Shown one piece after another: positions 45,603-54,676 of a stretch of 64,000 nt of DNA. The stretch's first letter is position 1; each line of letters starts with the position of its first letter. The notes beneath the pieces are model-generated. The model ran no database searches. It was not told the origin of the DNA and saw only the letters and a list, made by a program, of their open reading frames with translations. The stretch comes from Streptomyces sp. RerS4 (lineage in GTDB: Bacteria > Actinomycetota > Actinomycetes > Streptomycetales > Streptomycetaceae), in assembly GCF_023515955.1 (NCBI RefSeq), contig NZ_CP097322.1:5628501-5692500 (forward strand), read 5' to 3'. A program made the translations under genes and the position numbers.

Positions 45603-45638
45603 GTTCAAAAAGCTAGCCGGGTTTGAGCGTGTTCAAAA
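45602..45638. repeat. TGTTCAAAA direct repeats and dyad at ferritin-like gene start
   Basis: TGTTCAAAA occurs at 45602-45610 and 45630-45638, 28 bp apart; the second copy is part of the dyad TTTGA-N6-TCAAA at 45622-45637. Since it covers the start and upstream region of the ferritin-like gene, it is a candidate operator of a TetR-type repressor. Confidence 0.45.
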
Positions 45639-45672
45639 GTGATCGGGTGACCCTGTTGCGGAATCGGGACGC

Positions 45673-45705
45673 AAAGAGCCCCCGACCAACGGCCGGGGGC
45701 TCTTT
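45673..45705. terminator. rnd terminator
   Basis: Perfect 12-bp arms AAAGAGCCCCCG (45673-45684) and CGGGGGCTCTTT (45694-45705) with a 9-nt loop and a T-run in the leftward direction, just beyond the rnd stop. Confidence 0.88.
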
Positions 45706-45721
45706 CGGGTGTGTCGCCGCG

Positions 45722-46999
45722 TCAGGCGGTCGCCGCCAGGGCGGTGACCAGGGCGGGGGTCACCTGCTCGATCTGCCAGGGGCGGGCGCCGTAACCGGCG
45801 AGGGCCGCGGCCACGGTGTCGGGCTCCAGTCGCTGCGGGGGTTCCCAGCAGAGCCGGCGCACGGTGTCCGGGGTGATCAGGTTCTCCTGCGGCAGGTTCA
45901 GCGCCTCCGCGAGCGCGGTGACGGCCGTGCGGGCCGCCGACAGCCGCGCCGCGGCGGCGGGGTCCTTGTCCGCCCAGGAGCGCGGCGGCGGCGGACCGGC
46001 CGGGGTGGCACCCGGCTGCGGCAGCTCGTTCTCGGGCAGCTCCTTGGCCCGGTCCACGGCCGCCATCCACTGGTCCAGCTGCCGGCGCCCCATCCGCTGC
46101 CCGTACCCGGGCAGCGCGGACAGCGCGTGCACGTTCGCCGGCAGGGCGAGGGCCGCCTCGACGATCGCGGCGTCCCCGAGGACCTTCCCGGGGGAGACGT
46201 CCCGGCGCTGGGCGATCCGGTCGCGGGACTCCCACAGCTCCCGCACGACCGCCATCTGCCGGCGGCGGCGGACCTTGTGCATGCCGGACGTACGCCGCCA
46301 CGGGTCCTTGCGGGGCGGGGCGGGCGGCGCGGCGGCGATGGCGTCGAACTCCTGGTGGGCCCACTCCAGCTTGCCCTGGCGCTCCAGCTCCTTCTCCAGG
46401 GCGTCGCGCAGGTCCACGAGCAGCTCCACGTCCAGAGCGGCGTAGCGCAGCCACGGCTCGGGCAGCGGGCGGGTGGACCAGTCGACGGCGGAGTGGCCCT
46501 TCTCCAGGACGTAGCCGAGGACGCTCTCGACCATCGCGCCGAGTCCGACCCGGGGGAAACCGGCCAGCCGGCCGGCCAGCTCGGTGTCGAACAGCGAGGT
46601 CGGCGCCATGCCTATTTCGCGCAGGCACGGCAGGTCCTGTGTCGCGGCGTGCAGGATCCACTCGGCCCCGGACAGGGCCTCGCCGAGCGTCGACAGGTCG
46701 GGGCAGCCGATCGGGTCGATCAACGCGGACCCGGCGCCCTCGCGGCGCAGCTGCACCAGGTAGGCGCGCTGGCCGTAGCGGTATCCGGAGGCGCGTTCGG
46801 CGTCGACGGCCACGGGGCCGGTGCCCGCGGCGAAGGCCGCGACCACCCGGGCGAGGGCCTCGGGGTCGGCGACGACCGGAGGGATGCCCTCGCGGGGTTC
46901 TAGCAACGGAATGGGCCCATCGGACGAAACCTCTTCGTCCGGGGGGCCGCCCCCGGTGGTGGTGCGCAGGTCTGCTGCGGTCTCTTGGGCGTCGGTCAC
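45722..46999 (-). CDS. rnd: Ribonuclease D
   Basis: 425 residues, GTG start. DEDDy 3'-5' exonuclease domain: GPVAVDAERASGYR (first Asp-Glu), HAATQDLPCL, DTELAGRLAG and the late YAALDVELL with the catalytic Tyr and Asp. An HRDC-type helical domain follows (about residues 215-300: QMAVVRELWESRDRIAQ, ALPGYGQR). It trims tRNA and other structured RNA 3' ends. Upstream of whiI, in the same direction but separated by about 100 bp. Confidence 0.93.
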   Translation of the reverse strand: MTDAQETAADLRTTTGGGPPDEEVSSDGPIPLLEPREGIPPVVADPEALARVVAAFAAGTGPVAVDAERASGYRYGQRAYLVQLRREGAGSALIDPIGCPDLSTLGEALSGAEWILHAATQDLPCLREIGMAPTSLFDTELAGRLAGFPRVGLGAMVESVLGYVLEKGHSAVDWSTRPLPEPWLRYAALDVELLVDLRDALEKELERQGKLEWAHQEFDAIAAAPPAPPRKDPWRRTSGMHKVRRRRQMAVVRELWESRDRIAQRRDVSPGKVLGDAAIVEAALALPANVHALSALPGYGQRMGRRQLDQWMAAVDRAKELPENELPQPGATPAGPPPPRSWADKDPAAAARLSAARTAVTALAEALNLPQENLITPDTVRRLCWEPPQRLEPDTVAAALAGYGARPWQIEQVTPALVTALAATA

Positions 47000-47102
47000 C
47001 GGTCAAGGGTATCCGTGGATGTGACGCGCCCGTCGCCGGAACGTTCCGTCGACGGGCGCGAGGGGGAGTGGGGTGATGCGGACCCGGGTATCTCGGGCGG
47101 GG

Positions 47103-47765
47103 TCAGTGGATGATCCCCGTCCGCAGGGCGACGGCGACCATCCCGGCCCGGTCGCCGGTGCCCAGCTTGCGGGCGATCCGGGCGAGGTGGGACTTGACGG
47201 TCAGGGCGGACAGGCCCATCGAGACGCCGATGGCCTTGTTGGACTGGCCCTCCGCGACGAGGCGCAGGACCTCGACCTCGCGTCCGGAGAGCTCGCGGTA
47301 GCCGCCCGGGTGGCTCGGGGCGCCCGGGGGGCGGCGGTGCATGCGCGCGGCGGCGGCGCCGATGGGGGCGGCGCCGGGCCGGGTGGGGAGCCCGATGTTG
47401 GTCCGCGTACCGGTGACGACGTAGCCCTTCACACCGCCGGCGAGGGCGTTGCGCACGGCGCCGATGTCGTCGGCGGCGGACAGGGCCAGGCCGTTCGGCC
47501 AGCCGGCGGCGCGGGTCTCGGAGAGCAGGGTGAGACCGGAACCGTCGGGCAGGTGGACGTCGGCCACGCAGATGTCACGAGGGCTGCCGACGCGGGGGCG
47601 GGCCTCCGCGATGGACGACGCCTCGATCACGTCACGGACTCCGAGGGCCCACAGATGGCGGGTCACGGTGGAACGGACGCGCGGGTCGGCCACGACGACC
47701 ATGGCCGTCGGCTTGTTCGGGCGGTAGGCGACCAGGCTTGCGGGCTGCTCGAGAAGAACGGACAC
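47103..47765 (-). CDS. whiI: Sporulation response-regulator-like protein WhiI
   Basis: 220 residues from GTG 47765 with AGGAGG 5-8 nt upstream. Receiver-like N-terminus (MVVVADPRVRSTV, ICVADVHLPDGSG) with an incomplete acidic pocket and a C-terminal LuxR/NarL helix-turn-helix (LSGREVEVLRLVAEGQSNKAIG, LTVKSHLARIARKLG). Identified as WhiI by context (rnd and hemE neighbours) and by its SigmaWhiG-like promoter. WhiI is known as an atypical orphan regulator needed for spore septation and maturation in aerial hyphae, partnering with BldM. Phosphorylation is not thought to control it. Confidence 0.85.
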   Translation of the reverse strand: MSVLLEQPASLVAYRPNKPTAMVVVADPRVRSTVTRHLWALGVRDVIEASSIAEARPRVGSPRDICVADVHLPDGSGLTLLSETRAAGWPNGLALSAADDIGAVRNALAGGVKGYVVTGTRTNIGLPTRPGAAPIGAAAARMHRRPPGAPSHPGGYRELSGREVEVLRLVAEGQSNKAIGVSMGLSALTVKSHLARIARKLGTGDRAGMVAVALRTGIIH

Positions 47766-47843
47766 CTAGGCCTCCTGGGGGAGTGGCGGGACGGCCGGCT
47801 CGGGGAAGGAAGCCGGTGCGAACCGTGCGGATGGTCACTGACT

Positions 47844-47871
47844 CCTTCGGCACGTCACCCGCCCGGCTTTA
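47844..47871 (-). promoter_or_regulatory. SigmaWhiG-type promoter of whiI
   Basis: On the minus strand TAAA (47871-47868) and GCCGAAGG (47851-47844) are separated by 16 bp, matching the SigmaWhiG pattern TAAA-N15/16-GCCGATAA except at three positions of the -10. It is about 80 bp upstream of the whiI start. whiI is a known SigmaWhiG target, so this supports the gene call. Confidence 0.72.
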
Positions 47872-47993
47872 GGGAATGATCACGATTTGGTGAGTAACAA
47901 TTCGGGCAATTCGGACGCACGATCGATCACGCGACGGTCAGAAGCCCGCACGGGACGCCCGGTTTTGACAACCCGTCAACGCCGCCCCGACCC

Positions 47994-48650
47994 CTACGGG
48001 TGGTGCGGACCGCGCCGCTGTGGCAGCGACACCACGCCCGTACCCGCGTCCGTCGGTCCTACCGGGGGCAGCCCCGCGATCTGGCACAGCAGCTCGCACC
48101 ACGCCGACAGGTGCGCCGAGGTGTCCGGCACCCCGCCCACCCCCTCACGGGGCGTCCACGAGGCCCTGATTTCGATCTGCGTGGCCGCACGCCGCTCCCC
48201 GAGCCCGCCGAAGTAGTGCGAGCTCGCCATGGTGACGGTTCCGCTCGCCTCCCCGTACGTCAACCCGCGCGCTTCCAGTGCCCCCGTCAACCAGGACCAG
48301 CAGACCTCCGGCAGGAGTGGATCGGCCGCCATCTCCGGCTCCAGCTCCGCCCGTACGAGCGTCACCAGCCGGAAGGTGCCGCGCCACGCCTCGTGCCCGG
48401 CGGGATCGTGCAGCAGGATCAGGCGCCCGTCGGCGAGATCGTCCTCGCCGTCCACGACGGCCGCCTCCAGCGCGTACGCGTACGGCGCCAGGCGCTGCGG
48501 CGGCTTCGTCGGGTCGATCTCGATCCCGGGCCGCAGTCTCGCCTTCCTCAAGCCGTCGACCGCCCGTCGGAACGGGAGCGGGACGGAGGTCTCCTTCGCG
48601 CTGTCCGTACCGTCGGCGCCATCTGAAAATCGTCCCTGAGCCGCAGCCAT
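47994..48650 (-). CDS. DUF3000 family protein
   Basis: 218 residues from ATG 48650; the frame extends to 48752 but the upstream part is Cys/Arg/Pro junk. Conserved actinobacterial protein without known function (FRRAVDGLRKARLRPGIEIDP, YAYALEAAV, LTYGEASGTVTMASSHYFG). No signal peptide or membrane segment. It is divergent from hemE with 91 bp between the starts. TAGTCT (minus strand, 48663-48658) ends 7 bp before the ATG with no ribosome-binding site, so translation is probably leaderless. Confidence 0.85.
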   Translation of the reverse strand: MAAAQGRFSDGADGTDSAKETSVPLPFRRAVDGLRKARLRPGIEIDPTKPPQRLAPYAYALEAAVVDGEDDLADGRLILLHDPAGHEAWRGTFRLVTLVRAELEPEMAADPLLPEVCWSWLTGALEARGLTYGEASGTVTMASSHYFGGLGERRAATQIEIRASWTPREGVGGVPDTSAHLSAWCELLCQIAGLPPVGPTDAGTGVVSLPQRRGPHHP

Positions 48651-48741
48651 GCCGGGAAGACTAGGCGCAGCGGGCGCCCGTACGGCGCAGGGACACCCGG
48701 CCCGCGCCGGGCACTTCTTCATACGTGCGAAGATTTGAGTC

Positions 48742-49806
48742 GTGAGCGCCAACGATCGCCCCCAGGGCCTGCCGAGTCAGACGTACGATTCCGCCTTCCT
48801 GAAGGCGTGCCGGCGCGAGCCGGTGCCGCACACCCCGGTGTGGTTCATGAGGCAGGCCGGCCGCTCACTCCCCGAGTACCGCAAGGTGCGCGAGGGCACG
48901 GCCATGCTGGAGTCCTGCATGCGCCCCGATCTGGTCACCGAGATCACCCTGCAGCCGGTGCGCCGCCACGACGTCGACGCGGCGATCTTCTTCTCCGACA
49001 TCGTGGTCCCGCTGAAGGCCATCGGCGTCGACCTCGACATCAAGCCGGGCATCGGCCCCGTCGTCGCCCGACCGATCCGTCGTCGCGAAGACCTCGCACA
49101 GCTGCGCGACCTCACCCCGGAGGACGTCTCCTACGTCACCGAGGCGATCGGCATGCTCACGGGTGAACTGGGCGGCACGCCGTTGATCGGGTTCGCCGGA
49201 GCGCCTTTCACCCTCGCGAGCTACCTCGTCGAGGGCGGTCCGTCGAAGAACCACGAGCACACCAAGGCCCTCATGTACGGGGACCCGCAGCTGTGGGCCG
49301 AGCTCCTCGACCGCCTCGCCGAGATCACCTCCGCCTTCCTGAAGGTCCAGATCGAGGCCGGCGCCTCCGCGATCCAGCTCTTCGACTCCTGGGTCGGCGC
49401 GCTGGCGCCCGCCGACTACCGCCGCTCGGTGATGCCGGCGTCGGCGAAGGTCCTGGAATCCGTCGCCTCGTACGGGGTCCCGCGCATCCACTTCGGCGTG
49501 GGCACCGGTGAGCTGCTCGGGCTGATGGGCGAGGCCGGGGCGGACGTCGTGGGCGTCGACTACCGGGTCTCGCTCGACGAGGCCGCCCGCCGGGTCGGCC
49601 CCGGCAAGGCGCTCCAGGGGAACCTGGACCCGGCGGTCCTGTTCTCCACCGAGGACGCGGTGCGGGCCAAGACGGACGAGGTCCTCGCGGCCGCGGCCGG
49701 CCTGGAGGGTCACGTCTTCAACCTCGGCCACGGCGTCCTCCCGACCACCGACCCCGACGCGCTGACCCGCCTGGTGGACTACGTCCACACCAAGACGGCC
49801 CGCTAG
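48742..49806 (+). CDS. hemE: Uroporphyrinogen decarboxylase
   Basis: 354 residues, GTG start. Converts uroporphyrinogen III to coproporphyrinogen III by four decarboxylations. Active-site signatures: VWFMRQAGRSLPEYR, AIFFSDIVVPL (catalytic Asp), ASYLVEGG and LGHGVLP. Standard length. It feeds the coproporphyrin-dependent haem route whose later enzymes (cgoX, chdC) lie 2.7 kb downstream. Followed by an intergenic double hairpin. Confidence 0.97.
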   Translation: MSANDRPQGLPSQTYDSAFLKACRREPVPHTPVWFMRQAGRSLPEYRKVREGTAMLESCMRPDLVTEITLQPVRRHDVDAAIFFSDIVVPLKAIGVDLDIKPGIGPVVARPIRRREDLAQLRDLTPEDVSYVTEAIGMLTGELGGTPLIGFAGAPFTLASYLVEGGPSKNHEHTKALMYGDPQLWAELLDRLAEITSAFLKVQIEAGASAIQLFDSWVGALAPADYRRSVMPASAKVLESVASYGVPRIHFGVGTGELLGLMGEAGADVVGVDYRVSLDEAARRVGPGKALQGNLDPAVLFSTEDAVRAKTDEVLAAAAGLEGHVFNLGHGVLPTTDPDALTRLVDYVHTKTAR

Positions 49807-49823
49807 GCCCTGCCGCGCCGCTG

Positions 49824-49899
49824 CCGGGGGCTCTGCCCCCGGACCCCCGCGCCTCAAACGCCGGCGAGGCTGGATTTTCCAGCCCGTCCGGCGCTTGAG
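49824..49899. repeat. Streptomyces-type intergenic double-hairpin repeat
   Basis: Two hairpins in tandem: CCGGGGGC-TCT-GCCCCCGG (49824-49842), then a long imperfect one (49853-49899) whose outer arms are CTCAA/TTGAG and whose inner arms pair GGCTGG with CCAGCC around ATTTT. I recognise this arrangement as a short repeated element common between Streptomyces genes. It also separates convergent hemE and the flavoprotein gene and can act as terminator. Confidence 0.75.
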
Positions 49900-49915
49900 C
49901 CCCGGTGAACCGGGT

Positions 49916-51298
49916 TCAGACGCCCGCCGCCCGCACCGCTGAGACCGCCTTGCGGGCCGCCACCAGGACGGGGTCCCAGACCGGGGAGAACGGGGGCGCG
50001 TAGCCCAGGTCGAGGGAGACGACCTGTTCCACCGTCATCCCGGCCGTCAGGGCGACCGCCGCGATGTCCACCCGCTTCGCGGCACCGGCCCCGCCGACGA
50101 TCTGCACGCCCAGCAGCCGCCCCGTACGCCGCTCCGCCAGCATCTTCACCGTCATCTCCGCCGCCCCCGGGTAGTACCCCGCCGTGTTCGTCGACCGGAT
50201 CGTCGCCGTCACGAAGCGCAGGCCCGCCGCCAGCGCGTCCCGCTCCCGCAGCCCCGTCCGGGCGATCTCCAGGTCGCAGACCTTGCTGACGGCCGTGCCC
50301 ACCACCCCGGGGAACGTCGCGTAGCCGCCGCCCACGCCCGAGCCGATCACCTGGCCGTGCTTGTTGGCGTGCGTGCCCAGCGGAATGTGCCGATTGCGGC
50401 CCGCCACCAGGTCCAGGACCTCCACGCAGTCACCGCCCGCCCAGATGTCCTCGTACCCCCGCACCCGCATGGACAGGTCCGTCAGCAGACCGCCCGACTC
50501 GCCGAGCGGCAGCCCCGCCTCCCGGGCCAGTGCCGTACGCGGCTCCACGCCGATGCCGAGCACCACCACGTCCGCCGGGTACTCCTCCCCGTCCTCGGTG
50601 GCCACCGCCCGCGCCCGGCCCTCCTCGTCGGTGAGGATCTTCGCCACCTCGGCGCGGGAGACCGTACGGATCCCCATGCGGTTCATCGCGCTGTGCACCA
50701 GGCCGCCCATGTCCGGGTCCAGCGTCGACATCGGCTGCTCGCCCCGGTTCAGGACGGTGACCTCGAAACCCCGCTCGACCAGGGCCTCCGCCATCTCCAC
50801 GCCGATGTAGCCCGCGCCGACCACCACCGCGCGCCGGCCCTCCGTACGCTCCAGGGTGGCCATCAGCCGCGTGCCGTCGTCCAGGGACTGGACCCCGTGC
50901 ACCCCGTGCGCCCCGATCCCGGGGAGCTTCGGGCGGACGGGGCGGGCGCCCATCGCGAGGACCAGCTTGTCGTAGCCCGTCCAGGTCTCGACGCCGCTGT
51001 CCAGGTCCAGGGCGCGCACCCGCCGCCCGGCCACGTCCAGCTCCACGACCTCGGTCCGCATCCGCAGGTCGATGTCGCGGGCCCGGTGCTCCTCGGGGGT
51101 CCGCGCGATCAGCCCGTCCCGCTCGGCGACGTGCCCGCCGATCCAGTACGGGATCCCGCACGCCGAGTACGAGGTGAAGTGGCCGCGCTCGAACGCGACG
51201 ATGTCCAGCTCCGCCGGGCCCTTCAGCCGCCGTGCCTGCGACGCGGCGGACATCCCCGCCGCGTCGCCGCCGACCACCACCAGTCGTTCCTTCGCCAT
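49916..51298 (-). CDS. FAD/NAD(P)-dependent oxidoreductase, CoA-disulfide-reductase/NADH-oxidase type
   Basis: 460 residues, ATG start. N-terminal FAD-binding VVVGGDAAGMSAAS and the single redox Cys in SYSACGIPYW characteristic of CoA disulfide reductase, NADH oxidase and NADH peroxidase. A second GxGxxG (VVVGAGYIGVEMAEAL) binds NAD(P)H, IWAGGDCVEV is the second FAD motif, and the C-terminal dimerisation domain includes NTAGYYPGAAEMTVKM. Cytoplasmic. The precise substrate (CoA disulfide, polysulfide or oxygen) cannot be decided. Placed between haem genes, but nothing shows a joint role. Confidence 0.9.
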   Translation of the reverse strand: MAKERLVVVGGDAAGMSAASQARRLKGPAELDIVAFERGHFTSYSACGIPYWIGGHVAERDGLIARTPEEHRARDIDLRMRTEVVELDVAGRRVRALDLDSGVETWTGYDKLVLAMGARPVRPKLPGIGAHGVHGVQSLDDGTRLMATLERTEGRRAVVVGAGYIGVEMAEALVERGFEVTVLNRGEQPMSTLDPDMGGLVHSAMNRMGIRTVSRAEVAKILTDEEGRARAVATEDGEEYPADVVVLGIGVEPRTALAREAGLPLGESGGLLTDLSMRVRGYEDIWAGGDCVEVLDLVAGRNRHIPLGTHANKHGQVIGSGVGGGYATFPGVVGTAVSKVCDLEIARTGLRERDALAAGLRFVTATIRSTNTAGYYPGAAEMTVKMLAERRTGRLLGVQIVGGAGAAKRVDIAAVALTAGMTVEQVVSLDLGYAPPFSPVWDPVLVAARKAVSAVRAAGV

Positions 51299-51366
51299 CG
51301 TCCGCCCCGTTCCGCGCCGTTGCCGTATCCGGTTCTACGGGAACACGCTACGGGTGCCCGCGCCCC

Positions 51367-52350
51367 TCAGCCCTCCCCGTCCTCCACCCCCGCTCCGGTC
51401 GGGGCCGGCGCCTGGTGGGGGACCCGTACGGGCTCCGGGCCCGGCTTCGGCTTCGCCGGGCGCAGCCGGCGGTACCCCTTGAAGCCCAGCACGACCAGCA
51501 CGGCGGCCAGCGCGAACGGCAGCACCGCGGCGAGCGCCAACACCACGTACCGCACCAGTGTGGAGAACACCGACCAGCCGCCGGAGAGGGCGTCCCCGAA
51601 GGCCGGCGGCTCCTTCTCCTTCGCCTTCTTCTCCTCCGGCTTCGGCGCCGGTTCGGAGACCGACAGCGTGATCGTGCCCATGGAGGTCTGGTCCCTCAGC
51701 GCGTTCTGCTGGGCCAACAGCGACTCCAGGTCGGCCTGACGCCGGCTCAGTTCGCTCTCCAGCATCACCACGTCGGACAGGCCCGAGGCCTTCTCCATCA
51801 TCTCCCGCACCCGGGCCACGCTGGCCTGCTGCGACTTGACCCGGCTGTCGACGTCGGCGACCTTCTCGGTCACGTCCTGCGCCTCGACCTTCCGGTTCAG
51901 CAACTTCCCGCCGCCCTCCAGGGCGCCGATCACCGCGTCGAAGCGGTCACCGGGCACGCGCAGGGTCAGCGTCGAGGTCATCCGGCCGTCCGCGCCGCGC
52001 TCGGTGGACTCGTTGCCGACGTAGCCGCCCGCGCCCTCGGCCGCCGTGCGCGCCGTCGCCAGGACCTCCTGCGGCCGCGTCGTCTCGATACCGAGCCTGC
52101 CCGTACGGATGACGTTCGGGCGGACGGCGGCCGGCTGCTGCCCCGGCTTCCCGTTCGCCGTCGAGGGGGCGGCGGCCGCGCCTCCCCCCGGCTGCGCGGC
52201 GCCCTCGGCCGCCGCCTCGCGCGGGGCCGCCGCGGCCTTGTCGCCGGCCTGCGGGGACGCGTCGGCGGCGCAGCCGGTGAGAGCGATGACCCCGGCCAGG
52301 GCCAGGGTCGCGAGACCCGCCGCCGAGCGACGTCTGTGGAACGCGTGCAT
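51367..52350 (-). CDS. DUF4349 lipoprotein with C-terminal membrane anchor
   Basis: 327 residues from ATG 52350 (GGGGGG upstream). Lipoprotein signal with lipobox LTGC, an Ala/Pro/Gly-rich linker (~residues 30-75), then the DUF4349 domain: RPNVIRTGRLGIET, TLTLRVPGDRFDAVI, a predicted coiled coil (about residues 160-215, QASVARVREMMEKASGLSDV) and one membrane segment near 270-295. Surface-exposed with a tail inside. Function unknown. Confidence 0.85.
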   Translation of the reverse strand: MHAFHRRRSAAGLATLALAGVIALTGCAADASPQAGDKAAAAPREAAAEGAAQPGGGAAAAPSTANGKPGQQPAAVRPNVIRTGRLGIETTRPQEVLATARTAAEGAGGYVGNESTERGADGRMTSTLTLRVPGDRFDAVIGALEGGGKLLNRKVEAQDVTEKVADVDSRVKSQQASVARVREMMEKASGLSDVVMLESELSRRQADLESLLAQQNALRDQTSMGTITLSVSEPAPKPEEKKAKEKEPPAFGDALSGGWSVFSTLVRYVVLALAAVLPFALAAVLVVLGFKGYRRLRPAKPKPGPEPVRVPHQAPAPTGAGVEDGEG

Positions 52351-52490
52351 CGTGAATACCCCCCGTGGGATCGGCTGATGTCGCCGTTTCGACGTCCAGG
52401 GTCGCGTCCGGGGTTTCGTACGCACGGCATCGAGGCGGTCCCGATGAGGTCACGGTCCGGCCTCACCGATCGGTCTGAGACGATGTGTCC

Positions 52491-53939
52491 ATGAACGAAG
52501 CGGACATGCGTACGGAACGGCAGGGTCGCACCGGCCATGTCGTCGTCGTGGGCGGCGGCATCGCCGGCCTCGCCGCGGCGCACCGGCTGCTCGCCGACGG
52601 CCTGCGCGTGACCCTCCTGGAGGCGGGCCCCCGCCTCGGCGGCAAGCTCCACGCAGGCGAACTGGCCGGCGTACGCGTCGACCTGGGCGCCGAATCGATC
52701 CTCGCCCGCCGCCCCGAAGGCGTGGAACTCGCCAAGGCCGTCGGCCTCGGCGACGCCCTCCAGGCCCCCGCCACCACCACCGCCCACCTGTGGACCCGCG
52801 GCGCCCTGCGGCCCATGCCGCGCGGCCACGTCATGGGCGTCCCCGCCGAATCCGGACCCCTCGCCGCCTCCGGAGTGCTCTCCCCCGAGGGACTGGCCCG
52901 CATCGGCGCCGAGAGCGCCCTGCCGCCCGCCGAGATCGGCGAGGACGTCGCGGTGGGCGAGTACGTCGCCGCGCGCCTGGGCCACGAGGTCGTCGACCGG
53001 CTCGTGGAACCGCTGCTCGGCGGCGTCTACGCGGGCAACGCCTACCGCATCTCGATGCGGGCCGCCGTCCCCCAGCTCTTCGAGGCCGCCCGCACCCACA
53101 CCCTGCTGGGCGAGGGCGTCCGCGCACTCCAGCGCCGGGCGGCCGGGCAACCGCAGGCGAGCGGCCCCGTCTTCGCCGGCATCGACGGCGGCATCGGGCG
53201 GCTCCCGCAGGCCGTCGCCGACGCCTGCCGGGCCGCCGGCGCGGACCTGCGGACGGGAGCCCCCGTCAGCGAGGTCCTGCGGACGCCGCACGGCTGGCGG
53301 GTCGTGACCGACACCGGGGCCGTCGAGGCCGACGGCGTGATCGTCGCCGTCCCCGCCGGACCGGCCGCCCGCCTCCTCGCCCCCCTCGCCCCGGCCGCCG
53401 CCGCCGGGCTGCGCGAGGTCGAGTACGCCTCCATGGCCCTGGTGACCATGGCCTTCCGCCGCTCCGAGCTGCCCGAGGCCATCACGACGGGGAGCGCCAG
53501 CGGCTTCCTCGTGCCGCCCGTCGACGGCCGCACCATCAAGGCCTCCACCTTCTCCAGCAACAAGTGGTCCTGGGCCGGCGCCGACCCCGACCTCTTCCTG
53601 CTGCGCACCTCCGTCGGCCGGCACGGCGACGAAGGGGACCTGGACCGCGACGACGCCGAACTCGTCGACGTCTCCCTCGCCGACCTCCGCGAGGCCGTGG
53701 GCCTCACCGCCCGGCCCGTCGCCTCCACCGTCACCCGCTGGAACGACGGCCTGCCCCAGTACCCCGTCGGCCACCTCACCCGCGTCGCCCGCATCCGCGC
53801 CGCCGTGGCCGACCTGCCGGGCCTCGCCGTGTGCGGAGCCCTCTACGAAGGCGTGGGCATCCCGGCCTGCGTCGCCGGGGCCGGGAAGGCGGTCGACGCG
53901 GTCCTCGCCTCGATGGCCACCCCTGGCGCAGACCACTGA
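52491..53939 (+). CDS. cgoX: Coproporphyrinogen III oxidase (HemY-type, formerly protoporphyrinogen oxidase)
   Basis: 482 residues from ATG 52491 (GTG 52485 also possible). FAD-binding VVVGGGIAGLAAAHRL followed by LLEAGPRLGGKL, then ESILARRPEGVEL and the C-terminal GVGIPACVAGAGKA. In actinobacteria this enzyme oxidises coproporphyrinogen III to coproporphyrin III in the coproporphyrin-dependent haem pathway. It is followed 23 bp later by chdC, which acts two steps on; the ferrochelatase that acts between them is not in the window. Older annotations call it hemG/hemY. Confidence 0.93.
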   Translation: MNEADMRTERQGRTGHVVVVGGGIAGLAAAHRLLADGLRVTLLEAGPRLGGKLHAGELAGVRVDLGAESILARRPEGVELAKAVGLGDALQAPATTTAHLWTRGALRPMPRGHVMGVPAESGPLAASGVLSPEGLARIGAESALPPAEIGEDVAVGEYVAARLGHEVVDRLVEPLLGGVYAGNAYRISMRAAVPQLFEAARTHTLLGEGVRALQRRAAGQPQASGPVFAGIDGGIGRLPQAVADACRAAGADLRTGAPVSEVLRTPHGWRVVTDTGAVEADGVIVAVPAGPAARLLAPLAPAAAAGLREVEYASMALVTMAFRRSELPEAITTGSASGFLVPPVDGRTIKASTFSSNKWSWAGADPDLFLLRTSVGRHGDEGDLDRDDAELVDVSLADLREAVGLTARPVASTVTRWNDGLPQYPVGHLTRVARIRAAVADLPGLAVCGALYEGVGIPACVAGAGKAVDAVLASMATPGADH

Positions 53940-53962
53940 TCAGCACACGGGACAATGGACAC

Positions 53963-54676
53963 ATGACTGCACCAGAGAAGATTCCCAACGCGGGGAAGAA
54001 GGCGAAGGACCTCAACGAGGTCATCCGCTACACCCTGTGGTCCGTCTTCAAGCTGAAGGACGTCCTCCCGGAGGACCGCGCCGGGTTCGCCGACGAGGTC
54101 CAGGAGCTCTTCGACCAGCTGGCCGCCAAGGACATCACCGTCCGCGGCACCTATGACGTCTCCGGCCTGCGCGCCGACGCGGACATCATGATCTGGTGGC
54201 ACGCGGAGACCGCCGACGAGCTGCAGACCGCCTACAACCTGTTCCGCCGCACCAAGCTGGGTCGCGCGCTGGAGCCGGTGTGGTCGAACATGGCCCTGCA
54301 CCGCCCGGCCGAGTTCAACAAGTCGCACATCCCGGCCTTCCTCGCCGACGAGGTCGCCCGCGACTACGTCAGCGTCTACCCGTTCGTACGCTCGTACGAC
54401 TGGTACCTGCTGCCCGACGAGGACCGTCGCCGCATGCTCGCCGACCACGGCAAGATGGCCCGCGGCTACCCCGACGTGCGCGCCAACACCGTCGCCTCGT
54501 TCTCGCTGGGCGACTACGAGTGGCTGCTCGCCTTCGAGTCCGACGAGCTCTACCGCATCGTCGACCTCATGCGTCACCTGCGTGCCTCCGAGGCCCGGAT
54601 GCACGTCCGCGAAGAGGTGCCCTTCTACACCGGGCGCCGCAAGTCCGTCGCCGATCTGGTGGCAGGGCTCGCCTGA
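53963..54676 (+). CDS. chdC: Coproheme decarboxylase
   Basis: 237 residues from ATG 53963. Member of the chlorite-dismutase-like structural family (HemQ). The catalytic Tyr region is YPFVRSYDWYLLP and the haem-ligand His lies in MLADHGKMARGYP; the basic C-terminal stretch MHVREEVPFYTGRR completes the signature. It decarboxylates two propionates of coproheme to make haem b using peroxide. Same operon as cgoX. Also known as hemQ. Confidence 0.95.
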   Translation: MTAPEKIPNAGKKAKDLNEVIRYTLWSVFKLKDVLPEDRAGFADEVQELFDQLAAKDITVRGTYDVSGLRADADIMIWWHAETADELQTAYNLFRRTKLGRALEPVWSNMALHRPAEFNKSHIPAFLADEVARDYVSVYPFVRSYDWYLLPDEDRRRMLADHGKMARGYPDVRANTVASFSLGDYEWLLAFESDELYRIVDLMRHLRASEARMHVREEVPFYTGRRKSVADLVAGLA

